A program made the position numbers and the translations under genes. A stretch of 64,000 bases of DNA from Mesonia ostreae (GTDB lineage: Bacteria; Bacteroidota; Bacteroidia; Flavobacteriales; Flavobacteriaceae). Shown piece by piece: positions 43,605 through 53,617 of the stretch (within the stretch, counting starts at the first letter, position 1; each line of letters opens with the position of its first letter). The notes beneath the pieces were generated by a model. That model saw nothing but the letters and a program-made list of their open reading frames with translations. It ran no database searches and was not told where the DNA came from. Location of the stretch: contig NZ_JAVRBG010000003.1 of assembly GCF_031845265.1 (NCBI RefSeq), forward strand, positions 124,001 to 188,000, read 5' to 3'.

Positions 43605-43800
43605 AATTAACAATTGACAATTAGTAATGAATAATTAGCAGTTAGCAGTTAGCAGTTAGCAGTTAGCAGTTAGCAAGAATAAATTTTTGGTGTAAATTAT
43701 TGATACTTCAAAAGAATATTTTAGATTACACCTTATTAATTATTCATTAAAAATTAGTGTCGCTAATTACACATTATTAATTGATCATTACTAATTACTT
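43605..43800. repeat. Low-complexity word tract with TTAGCAG tandem repeat
   Basis: TTAGCAG is repeated exactly five times (43635-43669) plus a six-base partial copy (43670-43675), inside a longer mosaic of AATTGACAATTAGTAATGAA, ACATTATTAATTGATCATTA and similar words. No spacers, so it is not a CRISPR array. Confidence 0.75.
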
Positions 43801-43802
43801 TT

Positions 43803-45041
43803 ATGACTCCACAAATCCTTTTTTTTATTCTTATCGCAATTATTATCTTCAACTTTATTTTTGATCAGGTTTTGGATGCGCTTAATGCGAAGCATTTTAA
43901 TGACGAATTGCCAAAAGAACTTGCTGATGTTTATGAGGATGCAGAGTACCAACGCTCGCAAGCTTATAAAAAGACCAACTTCCAATTTGGGATCATCACC
44001 TCTACTTTTTCTTTAATACTCACACTGGCTTTTTTCTTTTTAGGTGGTTTTGCTTATGTGGATGAGATAGCGAGAAATATCAGCGACAATCCCATTATTA
44101 TTGCGTTGGTTTTCTTCGGAATTATTTTATTTGCCAGTGATATTCTAACCACACCATTTTCATATTACAGTACGTTTGTGATTGAAGAAAAATTTGGTTT
44201 TAATAAAACTACCAAAGCCACCTTCTTTCTAGACAAGTTAAAAGGTTGGCTAATGGGAGCCGTACTTGGCGGGGGAATTCTTGCTTTAATCATTTGGTTT
44301 TATCAACTTACGGGAAAAGATTTCTGGATCTATGCTTGGGCGATGGTTACGGTATTTTCTATAGTGATGAATATGTTTTATAGTAGATTAATTGTGCCGT
44401 TATTCAACAAACAAACGCCGTTAGAAGAAGGTTCTCTTCGGCATAAAATTGAAGCTTATGCCAAAAATGTAGGTTTCCAAATCGATAAAATTTTTATTAT
44501 TGATGGTTCTAAACGCAGTACAAAAGCCAATGCTTACTTTTCTGGCTTTGGAAAAGAGAAACGAATTACACTCTATGATACCTTAGTCAACGATTTAGAT
44601 GAAGAAGAAATTGTAGCTGTTTTAGCGCACGAAGTAGGACATTATAAAAGAAAACACATCATCTACAACCTAAGTTTAAGCATTCTCACCACAGGAATCA
44701 CCCTATGGGTTTTATCGCTTTTGGTTAACAATCCGCTGCTTTCTCAAGCTTTGGGAGTAGAAAAAACCAGTTTTCATATAGGTTTAATCGCTTTTGGAGT
44801 GTTATACACGCCTATTTCAGAAATTACAGGTTTATTAATGAATTTATTGAGCAGAAAATTTGAATACCAAGCCGATAATTTTGCCAAAGAAACCTATGCG
44901 GCCTCGCCATTAATTAGTAGCTTAAAAAAGCTTTCTAGTAACAGCCTGAGCAACTTAACTCCGCATCCTGCTTATGTGTTTTTCCATTATTCACATCCTA
45001 GTTTAGGACAACGCATTTTAAATTTAAAAAACAAGAGATAA
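43803..45041 (+). CDS. M48 family metallopeptidase (CAAX prenyl protease 1-like)
   Basis: 412 aa, integral membrane protease with about six to seven helices. Zinc motif AHEVGHYKRKH has HEVGH at 276-280; the third ligand is the Glu in SRKFEYQADNFA. The order and length match the Ste24p/CAAX prenyl protease 1 group of M48. In bacteria without prenylated CAAX proteins it probably acts in membrane protein quality control. It is 16 bp upstream of relA/spoT. Confidence 0.9.
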   Translation: MTPQILFFILIAIIIFNFIFDQVLDALNAKHFNDELPKELADVYEDAEYQRSQAYKKTNFQFGIITSTFSLILTLAFFFLGGFAYVDEIARNISDNPIIIALVFFGIILFASDILTTPFSYYSTFVIEEKFGFNKTTKATFFLDKLKGWLMGAVLGGGILALIIWFYQLTGKDFWIYAWAMVTVFSIVMNMFYSRLIVPLFNKQTPLEEGSLRHKIEAYAKNVGFQIDKIFIIDGSKRSTKANAYFSGFGKEKRITLYDTLVNDLDEEEIVAVLAHEVGHYKRKHIIYNLSLSILTTGITLWVLSLLVNNPLLSQALGVEKTSFHIGLIAFGVLYTPISEITGLLMNLLSRKFEYQADNFAKETYAASPLISSLKKLSSNSLSNLTPHPAYVFFHYSHPSLGQRILNLKNKR

Positions 45042-45057
45042 TTAGTATCTTAGAGCT

Positions 45058-47268
45058 ATGATGACAGAAGAAAAATTAAGAAAAGAGAACAAGAAGATTG
45101 CTCGAGAATATAAAGAACTCTTACGCATTAGTTACCGCGAATTAACAGATGGGGATAAAGTTCTTATTAGAAAAGCGTTTGAAACTGCCGTGGACGCTCA
45201 TAAAGATCAGCGAAGAAAATCTGGCGAAGCCTATATTTTTCATCCTATCGCAGTGGCAAAAATTGTAGCTTCAGAGATTGGTCTAGATGCTACCTCTATT
45301 GCTGCAGCTCTTTTGCACGATGTGGTAGAAGATACGGTGTTTACCCTTCAAGACATGGAAAACATGTTTGGAAAGGTGGTCGCTAAAATTGTAGAAGGTC
45401 TAACTAAAATTAGCGATTTAGAGCACGATAAAGATGTTTCGCTTCAGGCGGAAAACTTTAGAAAAATGCTGCTTACGCTAAATGATGACATCAGAGTAAT
45501 CATTATTAAAATCGCCGACCGATTGCACAATATGCAAACCATGGAATCTATGCGGGAGGATAAGCAAGTAAAGATTGCTTCGGAAACGCTTTATATTTAT
45601 GCGCCTCTAGCTCATCGTATTGGTTTGTATAATATTAAAACTGAACTGGAGGATTTAAGTTTAAAATATACCGAACCAGAAATGTATAAGGATATTTTAA
45701 CCAAAATTAAAGACAGTAAGGAAGAGCAAGATCTCTATATAAAAGACTTTTCTAAGGTGATTTCTGATAGCCTAGATAAAGAAAACTTGGAGTATGAAAT
45801 TAAGGGAAGGCCCAAATCTATTTATTCCATTCGGAAGAAAATAGTCATGCAAAATATAAGCTTTGACGAAATCTACGATAAGTTTGCGATTAGAATTATC
45901 TACAAGAGCAAACCTCAAGAAGAAAAGTTTTTAGCTTGGAAAATATACTCTATTGTCACAGACCATTTTCGCCCTAACCCCATCCGTTTAAGAGATTGGA
46001 TTTCTTCTCCCAAAACCACGGGTTATGAAGCTTTGCACATTACGGTTATGGGTCCCAAAGGGCGTTGGGTAGAAGTGCAAATACGCAGTGAACGCATGAA
46101 CGATATTGCAGAAAAAGGCTATGCAGCACACTACAAATATAAACACGGTGCAAAACAAGAAGATGAAAATTTAGAGCAATGGCTCAACAAACTTCAAGAA
46201 GCACTAGAGAATAGCGAGGGTAATGCAGTAGATTTTGTTAAGGAATTTAAACTGAACCTCTATTCTAAAGAAATTTTCGTTTTTACTCCAAAGGGAGATT
46301 TAAAGTCTTTACCCAAAGGTTCTTCTCCTTTAGATTTTGCCTTTAGCATACATACTGAAGTTGGCTTAAAAACTAGAGGTGCTAAAGTGAACGGAAAATT
46401 AGTTCCGTTAAGTCATACTTTAAAAAGTGGAGATCAAGTAGATATTATTACTTCAGAAAATACCAAACCTAATAACAATTGGCTAGATTATGCTACTACA
46501 GCACGAGCAAAATCTAAAATTAAGAATGCTTTAAAAGATGAGCACAAGGATTTAGCAGATGAAGGGAAAGCAATTTTACAAAGAAAATTACGCTCCCTGA
46601 AAGTACCTTACAGTCCGCAGACAATTAACGAGTTGGTTAAGTTTTTTAAACTAAAAACCAGTTTAGATCTATTTTATCGCGTAGGTATTGGAACTATAGA
46701 TAATATAGCTCTCAAAGAATATAATGCTTCTAGAAGTAATGCTTTGGTTTCTTTCTTTAAAAATAAAATGCGAAAACCTGCTGTTCCAGAAGAGGTACAT
46801 AAAGAGGAAATCACCACAAATTTTGATTTGCTTGTCTTCGGAAAAGAGGAAGATAAATTAGAATATAAATTAGCGAATTGCTGTAATCCTATTCCTGGAG
46901 ATTCTGTATTTGGGTTTGTCACCGTTAATGATGGCATTAACGTTCATAAAAAAGAATGTCCAAACGCCATTCAGTTGCAAAGCAATTATGCCTATCGCAT
47001 TATGACAGCCAAATGGGTAGACTCTAGTCAACAAGAATTTAGAGCGGTCATTAAACTTACTGGGTTAGACGATTTAGGCTTGGTAAGTCAAATTACCAAA
47101 GAAATTTCCAATAATTTGAATGTAGATATGCGTAACATATCTTTTGATAGCCATGACAGTGTTTTTCAAGGAAAAATTACCGTTATTGTAAAAAATAAGA
47201 CGATTCTTAAAAAATTAATGACCCGACTTAAAAAAATAAACGGAATTGATAAAGTAACCCGTGAATAA
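45058..47268 (+). CDS. Bifunctional (p)ppGpp synthetase/hydrolase RelA/SpoT
   Basis: 736 aa. Domains in order: HD hydrolase (about 30-190, ALLHDVVEDT with His-Asp at 87-88 and DRLHNMQTM), ppGpp synthetase (about 240-370, KFAIRIIY, GYEALHITVMGP, VEVQIRSERMNDIAEKGYAAH), TGS (about 400-465) and C-terminal ACT (about 660-736). The intact HD motif and synthetase core indicate a Rel-type enzyme with both activities, the main stringent-response enzyme of Bacteroidota. The gene symbol rel, relA or spoT is used by different authors. It precedes fur and purA. Confidence 0.93.
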   Translation: MMTEEKLRKENKKIAREYKELLRISYRELTDGDKVLIRKAFETAVDAHKDQRRKSGEAYIFHPIAVAKIVASEIGLDATSIAAALLHDVVEDTVFTLQDMENMFGKVVAKIVEGLTKISDLEHDKDVSLQAENFRKMLLTLNDDIRVIIIKIADRLHNMQTMESMREDKQVKIASETLYIYAPLAHRIGLYNIKTELEDLSLKYTEPEMYKDILTKIKDSKEEQDLYIKDFSKVISDSLDKENLEYEIKGRPKSIYSIRKKIVMQNISFDEIYDKFAIRIIYKSKPQEEKFLAWKIYSIVTDHFRPNPIRLRDWISSPKTTGYEALHITVMGPKGRWVEVQIRSERMNDIAEKGYAAHYKYKHGAKQEDENLEQWLNKLQEALENSEGNAVDFVKEFKLNLYSKEIFVFTPKGDLKSLPKGSSPLDFAFSIHTEVGLKTRGAKVNGKLVPLSHTLKSGDQVDIITSENTKPNNNWLDYATTARAKSKIKNALKDEHKDLADEGKAILQRKLRSLKVPYSPQTINELVKFFKLKTSLDLFYRVGIGTIDNIALKEYNASRSNALVSFFKNKMRKPAVPEEVHKEEITTNFDLLVFGKEEDKLEYKLANCCNPIPGDSVFGFVTVNDGINVHKKECPNAIQLQSNYAYRIMTAKWVDSSQQEFRAVIKLTGLDDLGLVSQITKEISNNLNVDMRNISFDSHDSVFQGKITVIVKNKTILKKLMTRLKKINGIDKVTRE

Positions 47269-47272
47269 AGCT

Positions 47273-47280
47273 TAAATTTG
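47273..47280 (+). promoter_or_regulatory. -7 element of an internal promoter before fur
   Basis: TAAATTTG lies 4 bp after the rel stop codon and 10 bp before the fur start; it would allow fur-purA transcription independent of rel. Confidence 0.5.
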
Positions 47281-47290
47281 CACCCAACTT

Positions 47291-47746
47291 ATGGAAGGCA
47301 CAAAAAAAGAAAATAACGATCAAGAAGTAGTTAAAAACGTATTTACCAAGTTTTTAGAAGATAAGAAACACCGTAAAACGCCAGAGCGTTTTGCGATTCT
47401 TCAAGAGATCTATGATAATGAGGAGCATTTTGACATTGAGACCTTATACATCACAATGAAAAATAAAAACTATCGCGTAAGTAGAGCTACTTTATACAAT
47501 ACTATAGAACTTCTTTTAGATAGCGGCTTAGTAAGAAAACATCAGTTTGGTAAAAACCAGGCACAATATGAAAAATCTTATTTTGATAAGCAGCACGATC
47601 ATGTCATCTTAACCGATACTGGAGAAGTAATTGAATTTTGTGATCCACGTATAGAATCCATTAAAAAAACAATAGAAGAAGTGTTTGATATAGAAATTAG
47701 CAAGCACTCGTTATACTTTTACGGAAATAAAAAACCATCCAAATAA
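47291..47746 (+). CDS. fur: Fur family transcriptional repressor
   Basis: 151 aa. N-terminal winged helix (about 20-85, KTPERFAILQEIYDN, YRVSRATLYNTIELLLDSG) and metal-binding dimerisation domain (about 90-150, DKQHDHVILTDTGEVIEFCD). It lacks the C-terminal CxxC structural zinc pairs seen in many Fur proteins. It likely senses iron, but peroxide (PerR) or zinc (Zur) sensing cannot be excluded from the sequence. It is 8 bp before purA. Confidence 0.88.
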   Translation: MEGTKKENNDQEVVKNVFTKFLEDKKHRKTPERFAILQEIYDNEEHFDIETLYITMKNKNYRVSRATLYNTIELLLDSGLVRKHQFGKNQAQYEKSYFDKQHDHVILTDTGEVIEFCDPRIESIKKTIEEVFDIEISKHSLYFYGNKKPSK

Positions 47747-47753
47747 AAATTTT

Positions 47754-49028
47754 ATGGCAGTAGATTTGCTATTAGGACTACAGTGGGGAGACGAAGGAAA
47801 AGGAAAAATCGTCGATGTACTCACTAAAAATTATGATATTATTGCAAGATTTCAAGGAGGACCAAATGCGGGCCACACCCTAGAATTTGACGGCATAAAA
47901 CACGTTTTGCATACCATCCCTTCCGGAATTTTTCACGAGGATACCATTAACTTGGTAGGAAATGGTGTGGTGATTGACCCTGTGATTTTTAATAAAGAAT
48001 TGGACAATCTAAAGCAGTTTAATATCGATATCGTTTCCAAACTCTTTATTTCTAGAAAAGCACATATAATTCTTCCAACCCATAGATTGTTAGATGCCGC
48101 TTCAGAAACCTCTAAAGGGAAAGCTAAAATTGGCTCTACTTTAAAAGGAATTGGCCCTACATATATGGATAAAACTGGAAGAAATGGTTTGCGTATTGGT
48201 GATTTAGAAATGGACAATTGGAAAGAGAAATACCGTGCTTTGGCAAACAAGCACGAATCTATGATTTCTTTTTACAACGTAGATATTCAGTATAATTTAG
48301 AAGAATTGGAGAGAGAGTTTTTTGCCGCTGTTAAGGCTTTAAAGGCACTTAAATTTATTGATTCTGAAGAATATTTAGACCAAGCACAAAAGAATAATAA
48401 AACAATTTTGGCAGAAGGAGCTCAGGGTTCTTTATTAGACATTGATTTTGGAACCTATCCTTTTGTAACTTCAAGTAATACTACTGCTGCTGGAGCCTGT
48501 ACAGGTTTGGGCGTAGCCCCAAATAAGATTAAAGAAGTCTACGGGATTTTTAAGGCGTACACCACACGTGTGGGTAGCGGCCCCTTCCCTACCGAGCTAT
48601 TTGATGAAGATGGTGCCAGAATGGCAAAAGTTGGTAATGAGTTTGGAGCAACCACAGGAAGAGCAAGACGTTGCGGTTGGCTAGATCTAGTCGCTTTAAA
48701 ATATGCGGTTCAGGTAAATGGAGTAACGCAATTGATGATGATGAAAGGCGATGTACTAAGCGGTTTTGATACCTTAAAAGTATGTACGCACTACAACTAT
48801 AAAGGAGAAAAAATTAATCACCTGCCTTTTAATATTGAAGAAGAAAATATTTCTCCTATCTATGAAGAAATAAAAGGTTGGAAAGAAGATCTTACCCAAA
48901 TGTCTTCTGAAGATCAATTCCCAAAAAACTTTAGTGATTACATTAAGTATATTGAAGATTTCATAGGCTTGCCTATTAGCATTGTTTCTGTAGGACCAGA
49001 CAGAAAACAAACCATCTTAAGGAATTAA
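47754..49028 (+). CDS. purA: Adenylosuccinate synthase
   Basis: 424 aa. It joins IMP and aspartate with GTP in AMP synthesis. The GTP-binding loop GDEGKGK is at 12-18; GGPNAGHT, GIGPTYMDK, FGATTGRARRCGWLD and SVGPDRKQT are all conserved. Length is normal. It follows fur at 8 bp and ends with its own terminator. Confidence 0.96.
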   Translation: MAVDLLLGLQWGDEGKGKIVDVLTKNYDIIARFQGGPNAGHTLEFDGIKHVLHTIPSGIFHEDTINLVGNGVVIDPVIFNKELDNLKQFNIDIVSKLFISRKAHIILPTHRLLDAASETSKGKAKIGSTLKGIGPTYMDKTGRNGLRIGDLEMDNWKEKYRALANKHESMISFYNVDIQYNLEELEREFFAAVKALKALKFIDSEEYLDQAQKNNKTILAEGAQGSLLDIDFGTYPFVTSSNTTAAGACTGLGVAPNKIKEVYGIFKAYTTRVGSGPFPTELFDEDGARMAKVGNEFGATTGRARRCGWLDLVALKYAVQVNGVTQLMMMKGDVLSGFDTLKVCTHYNYKGEKINHLPFNIEEENISPIYEEIKGWKEDLTQMSSEDQFPKNFSDYIKYIEDFIGLPISIVSVGPDRKQTILRN

Positions 49029-49048
49029 TAATTCGTGAAAATAATTTT

Positions 49049-49075
49049 AAAACGCTCCATTTTGGAGCGTTTTTT
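49049..49075 (+). terminator. Terminator after purA
   Basis: AAAACGCTCC, ATTT, GGAGCGTTTTTT. Confidence 0.9.
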
Positions 49076-49126
49076 GATTGAAAACGAAGAATAGCTTTAT
49101 ATGGCATTCCGATTTAATGATTACTT

Positions 49127-50875
49127 TTGATAAAAATTAAAGTATTGAAAAATTATCTTCTCTTTCTTTTTGGCTTTCTTACTTTGGGATTCTCGCTTCA
49201 GGCGCAAGAGAATTCTAAAAAAATTGATTATACCAGTGAAAGATCTATTAAAAACGAAGAAAAATATCCAGGAGCTTTCTTATTAAGTAAAGTTACGGAG
49301 CAGGTTTATTTTAATCACGAAGGAATTGAGGTTTGGTGCGATCAAGCTATTTTTTACAAAGAAGATGATTTCTTTAAAGCCTTTGGGAATGTAAAAATGA
49401 TACAAGGCGACACCATTAATATGACAAGTGAATACGCCGAATATAACGGAAATACCAAATTTGCTTTTGCCAGCACCAACGTATTTCTCACTACTCCAAA
49501 AAATACACTTACTACAGATACGCTCTTTTTTGATCGTATGAAACAACAAGCTTTTTATAGAAGCGGCGGCACAGTAAGAGATACTGCCAGCACTATTAAG
49601 AGTAGGGTGGGAAGATTTTTTATGGAAGAAGATAAAATTTCTTTTATTCAGAATGTGGTAGTCACCAATCCAGAATACGTGATCAATTCCGAGCAAATCG
49701 ATTTTTATTCAGAAACAGGACACGCTTATCTTTATGGACCATCTACAATTAAAGGAGAATCGAGTGAAGTGTATTGCGAACGTGGTTTTTATGACACTAG
49801 AAATGATAAAGGCTACTTTGTAAAAAATTCTACGATTCACTACGATAATAGAAAATTGCAAGGCGATAGTATTTATTTTAATCGAGAGAATAGTTTTGCG
49901 TCTGCCACCAATAATATTAGAGTGACAGATACCGCTAATCAATCTTTAATTACAGGTCATTATGCAGAGGTTTTTCGAGCAAAAGATTCTGTTTTTATTA
50001 CCAAAAGAGCCTTAGCTTCTATGAAACAGGAGCAGGATTCCATTCATATTCATAGCGATACTTTAATGATTACAGGTAAACCAGAACGCCGATTGATTAG
50101 AGGTTATTATGACACGCGCTTATACAAATCTGATATGAGCGGAAAATGCGATTCGGTTATCGTCAACGAATATACAGGCCTAACTGAAATGCTAGGAAAA
50201 CCTGTGGTATGGACAAGTAGTAATCAAATGACAGGAGATACCATTCATTTATTGAACAACGTAAAAACCAATCAGCTAGATTCTTTAAAAGTCTTTGAAA
50301 ATGCGTTTATGATTCAAAAAGATTCCATTAACGGATTTAATCAAGTAAAAGGAAAAGAAATGTTTGGGTTGTTTGAAGACAATGAAATCACCGAAACCAA
50401 TTTTATTAAAAACACCGAGACCATTTATTACAGTAGAGATGATGATACTTCCCTTATCGGAATAGATAAAGCCATCTCCTCCTCCATCAAGATTCTATTT
50501 AAGCAAAAAGCCATTACAGATATCTATTATTATACCGATGTAGAAAGTATTTTATACAAAGAAGAAGATTTTCCTGAAAATGCACGGCAACTAAAAGGTT
50601 TTAACTGGCGTGGTGACGAACAATTACTTCAAAAGTCAGATTTATTTATCAATGATGCACCTTTAAATTTACCCAAAATTAAAGGAATACCATTGCCAGC
50701 AGAGGAAGAAGAATTTTTTGAAGAAAAAGAGGAAGGAGAAGAAGTCATCCTGAATAAAAACTCTAGACTTACACCGCAACTACTTCAAAATAGGGACAAA
50801 GACAGTGTGAAATTAAAAGAACCCAAAGTCCCCGAATTAAAGAAAGAGAAACCCGAGTTAAAGTCGAAGTTATGA
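49127..50875 (+). CDS. OstA-like protein (LptA/OstA domain)
   Basis: 582 aa from TTG at 49127; an alternative TTG at 49145 gives the compact signal peptide MKNYLLFLFGFLTLGF with LQAQ. No ATG is available in the region. The mature protein is an extended beta-repeat fold typical of OstA/LptA (IDYTSERSIKNEEKYPGA, SEYAEYNGNTKFAFA, LTTDTLFFDR), as used for lipopolysaccharide transport across the periplasm. The C-terminus is acidic and rich in Glu/Lys (EEEEFFEEKEEGEE). It overlaps the next gene by 4 bp. Confidence 0.85.
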   Translation: MIKIKVLKNYLLFLFGFLTLGFSLQAQENSKKIDYTSERSIKNEEKYPGAFLLSKVTEQVYFNHEGIEVWCDQAIFYKEDDFFKAFGNVKMIQGDTINMTSEYAEYNGNTKFAFASTNVFLTTPKNTLTTDTLFFDRMKQQAFYRSGGTVRDTASTIKSRVGRFFMEEDKISFIQNVVVTNPEYVINSEQIDFYSETGHAYLYGPSTIKGESSEVYCERGFYDTRNDKGYFVKNSTIHYDNRKLQGDSIYFNRENSFASATNNIRVTDTANQSLITGHYAEVFRAKDSVFITKRALASMKQEQDSIHIHSDTLMITGKPERRLIRGYYDTRLYKSDMSGKCDSVIVNEYTGLTEMLGKPVVWTSSNQMTGDTIHLLNNVKTNQLDSLKVFENAFMIQKDSINGFNQVKGKEMFGLFEDNEITETNFIKNTETIYYSRDDDTSLIGIDKAISSSIKILFKQKAITDIYYYTDVESILYKEEDFPENARQLKGFNWRGDEQLLQKSDLFINDAPLNLPKIKGIPLPAEEEEFFEEKEEGEEVILNKNSRLTPQLLQNRDKDSVKLKEPKVPELKKEKPELKSKL

Positions 50876-52080
50876 GAAAAGACTTTTTAACCTACCAAGC
50901 ACAAACCACTCCGCATCCTTTAGGAATCGAAGTGCAGCACGCGAAAGGAAGTTATATTTATGATACTTCGGGCAAAACCTATTTAGATTTTGTTGCGGGA
51001 GTTTCTGCTTGTAGTCTAGGCCATTTGCATCCTAAAGTAGTCGCTGCGATCAAAGAGCAACTCGAGTTGTATATGCACGTGATGGTGTATGGCGAATATG
51101 CCCAAGGTCCCGCGATTGAGTTTTCAAAATTACTCGCCGAAAACATAGAGATTGAAAATGCCACCACTTATATGGTGAATAGCGGCACCGAGGCAATTGA
51201 AGGAGCGCTTAAATTGGCGCGAAGGTATACAGGACGGCAAGAAATTATTTCGGCACATCAAGCATACCACGGCAATACCATGGGCTCTTTGAGTTTGTCA
51301 GATTTTGAAGAACGCAAAAAACCGTTTTATCCTCTAATTCCAGAAATTGGTCATATTCAATTCAATAGTATTGCAGATATTGAAAAAATTACTTCTAAAA
51401 CCGCTGCGGTGGTATTGGAAACCATTCAAGGGGGCGCGGGTTTTATAACACCTCAAGACGATTACTTAAAAAAAGTAAAGCAACGTTGTGAAGAAGTAGG
51501 CGCGCTTTTAATTTTGGATGAAATACAACCCGGCTTTGGAAGAACGGGACACTTATTTGCTTTTCAGAAGTATGGGGTGGTTCCAGATATTTTAGTTATT
51601 GGGAAGGGAATGGCTGGAGGTTTACCCGCAGGAGCATTTGTGGCAAAAAATGAGGTGATTAATACGTTAAGTGACGCTCCAAAAATGGGACATATTACCA
51701 CTTTTGGTGGAAACGCAATCATTTCCGCGGCAGCCTTAGCAACATTACAAGAAATTACTTCTTCTAATCTTATGCAAGAAACTCTAGAAAAGGAAGCCTT
51801 ATTCAAAGAAATATTACAACATTCGCTCATTAAAGAAATACGTGGAGTAGGATTAATGCTAGCTTTAATTGTTACTTCTGAAGAGGTTGCTAATCAATTG
51901 ATTTTGAAATCACAAGAAGAAGGACTTATCTTATTTTGGCTTTTATTTGAAAAAAGAGCCGTACGTATAACTCCTCCCCTAACTATTTCTCATCAAGAAA
52001 TTGAAGAAGGTTGTAAAAAAATTATAGCTCTCTTAGACGAGATAAATAAGCAGCCTGTTAATTATTTTGTTAACAAATAA
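50872..52080 (+). CDS. Class III aminotransferase (acetylornithine/ornithine/aspartate type)
   Basis: 402 aa, PLP-dependent, fold type I. The Schiff-base lysine is Lys245 in LVIGKGMAGGLPAGAF and the pyridine-binding Asp is Asp216 in LILDEIQPGFGR. Substrate-range signatures (FVAGVSACSLGHLHP, NSGTEAIEGALK) fit ArgD/RocD-like enzymes; the opening DFLTYQAQTTPHPLGIEV is typical of the flavobacterial aspartate aminotransferase family annotation. The exact substrate cannot be told without a pathway neighbour. It overlaps the OstA gene. Confidence 0.85.
   Translation: MRKDFLTYQAQTTPHPLGIEVQHAKGSYIYDTSGKTYLDFVAGVSACSLGHLHPKVVAAIKEQLELYMHVMVYGEYAQGPAIEFSKLLAENIEIENATTYMVNSGTEAIEGALKLARRYTGRQEIISAHQAYHGNTMGSLSLSDFEERKKPFYPLIPEIGHIQFNSIADIEKITSKTAAVVLETIQGGAGFITPQDDYLKKVKQRCEEVGALLILDEIQPGFGRTGHLFAFQKYGVVPDILVIGKGMAGGLPAGAFVAKNEVINTLSDAPKMGHITTFGGNAIISAAALATLQEITSSNLMQETLEKEALFKEILQHSLIKEIRGVGLMLALIVTSEEVANQLILKSQEEGLILFWLLFEKRAVRITPPLTISHQEIEEGCKKIIALLDEINKQPVNYFVNK
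51721..51732 (+). repeat. Near-match of the TTCCGCGGAA palindrome
   Basis: ATTTCCGCGGCA, one base from the 10-mer, in the class III aminotransferase gene (reads Ile-Ser-Ala-Ala). Confidence 0.4.
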
Positions 52081-52151
52081 CACAGTCTAATGTTAGTTTT
52101 GTTGAAATTACAGACTAACTTTAGTAATGTAGGAATATTAAACATTCGTAT

Positions 52152-53543
52152 ATGCATTTGAGTCAAAACGAAGGACATCATTTCTCACTCTCTAAATTTG
52201 AATCGATGCTTAAAACAAATGATATTTTGTTTTTTGACTCGGACGAATTTGAAGCTATTATATTTCATTACCTAGAAGTTGGCAAAATTGCTTTGGCAAA
52301 AAAAGCGGTGCGTCTAGGTTTGGAACAGCATCCTAATTCAATTCATTTACTGCTTTTTAAAGTCGAGATTTTCATATTTGAAAATAAGTTAGAAGAAGCA
52401 GATAACATTTTGAATAATTTACACAAAATTGAACCTTCTAATGAAGAAATCTATATTCAAAAAGCCAACATTCTTTCTAAGAAAGACAAGCACCAAGAGG
52501 CTATAAAAATGCTAGAGATCGCATTAGAAAATACTACAGATGCGCCAGATGTTTACTCCTTACTAGCTATGGAATATATGTTTTTGGAAGATTTTGAAAA
52601 TGCCAAAAACAATTATATGAAATGTTTAGAGATAGACCAAGAGGATTATAGCGCTTTATATAATATTATCTATTGTTTTGATGTGCTAGAAGAGAAAGGA
52701 GAGTCTATAAAATATCTTCTTTCTTTTATAGAATTAAATCCTTATTGTGAAGTCGCTTGGCATCAAATAGGAATGCAATACCGCCACTTAAAAAAATATG
52801 AAGAAGCCTTAGATGCTTTTGACTATGCCATTATTTCTGATGAATTTTTTATTGGCGCCTATTTGGAAAAAGGAAAAGTACTAGAGAAATTAAAAAGATA
52901 TAAGGAGGCAATTCAAAACTATCAAATTACTTTAGAATTAGATGATCCTACTGCCTTTGCATTTTTACATATTGGAAAGTGCTACGAGAAGTTAGGAGTA
53001 GAAGATCTTGCCATTCATTACTATAAAAAAGCAACTCACGAAGATCCTTTACTAGATAAAGCTTGGATTGCCATAACCGATTTTCACTGCCGCAAATTCA
53101 ATTTTCAAAAAGCTTTATATTACATCAACAAAGCGATACAAATTGATGAAGAAAACATATTATATTGGAAGCGGTTTTCTAAAATAAATAAGAAGCTTAA
53201 CTTTTTGGAGGAAGCCGAAAAGGGTTTACAAAAAAGCTTAGAATTAGGAAATTATGAGTTAGAAACTTGGATCACTCGCTGCGATTTACTTATTAATTTA
53301 GGAGAGTTTGAAACTGCTATACAGTCTATGCATCAAGCGATGGAGTTTTATCCAGATACTGCCGAAATAGAATACCGTTTATCTGGTCTACACTTTAGCA
53401 TTAATCAAGGTGTAAAAGGATATGCTCATTTAGAAAAAGGATTACAAATAGATCAGGAATATGTTCTTCTAATGGATTATGTTTTTCCTAATATTTTTAA
53501 CCGTCCTAGTATCCAGAAGCTTATTGCGAAATATAAAGCTTAA
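52152..53543 (+). CDS. Tetratricopeptide repeat protein
   Basis: 463 aa, made of about ten degenerate TPR helices pairs (for example NKLEEADNILNNLHKIEPSN, HQEAIKMLEIALENTTDAPD, KYEEALDAFDYAIISDEF, RYKEAIQNYQITLELDDPT). No signal peptide or membrane segment is seen. TPR proteins mediate protein-protein contacts; the partner is unknown. It is a single gene between an aminotransferase and the DUF368 pair. Confidence 0.88.
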   Translation: MHLSQNEGHHFSLSKFESMLKTNDILFFDSDEFEAIIFHYLEVGKIALAKKAVRLGLEQHPNSIHLLLFKVEIFIFENKLEEADNILNNLHKIEPSNEEIYIQKANILSKKDKHQEAIKMLEIALENTTDAPDVYSLLAMEYMFLEDFENAKNNYMKCLEIDQEDYSALYNIIYCFDVLEEKGESIKYLLSFIELNPYCEVAWHQIGMQYRHLKKYEEALDAFDYAIISDEFFIGAYLEKGKVLEKLKRYKEAIQNYQITLELDDPTAFAFLHIGKCYEKLGVEDLAIHYYKKATHEDPLLDKAWIAITDFHCRKFNFQKALYYINKAIQIDEENILYWKRFSKINKKLNFLEEAEKGLQKSLELGNYELETWITRCDLLINLGEFETAIQSMHQAMEFYPDTAEIEYRLSGLHFSINQGVKGYAHLEKGLQIDQEYVLLMDYVFPNIFNRPSIQKLIAKYKA

Positions 53544-53617
53544 CCAATTCTCGTATTAAAATTAGCGCCTTCTTTTCTATTTTAGTATTTTTACTTTTAT
53601 AGAATTGAATCAACTTG

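Noticed and set aside
43635..43675. TTAGCAG repeats as a CRISPR array
   Set aside because: Units are 7 bp and directly adjacent with no spacers; there are no cas genes.
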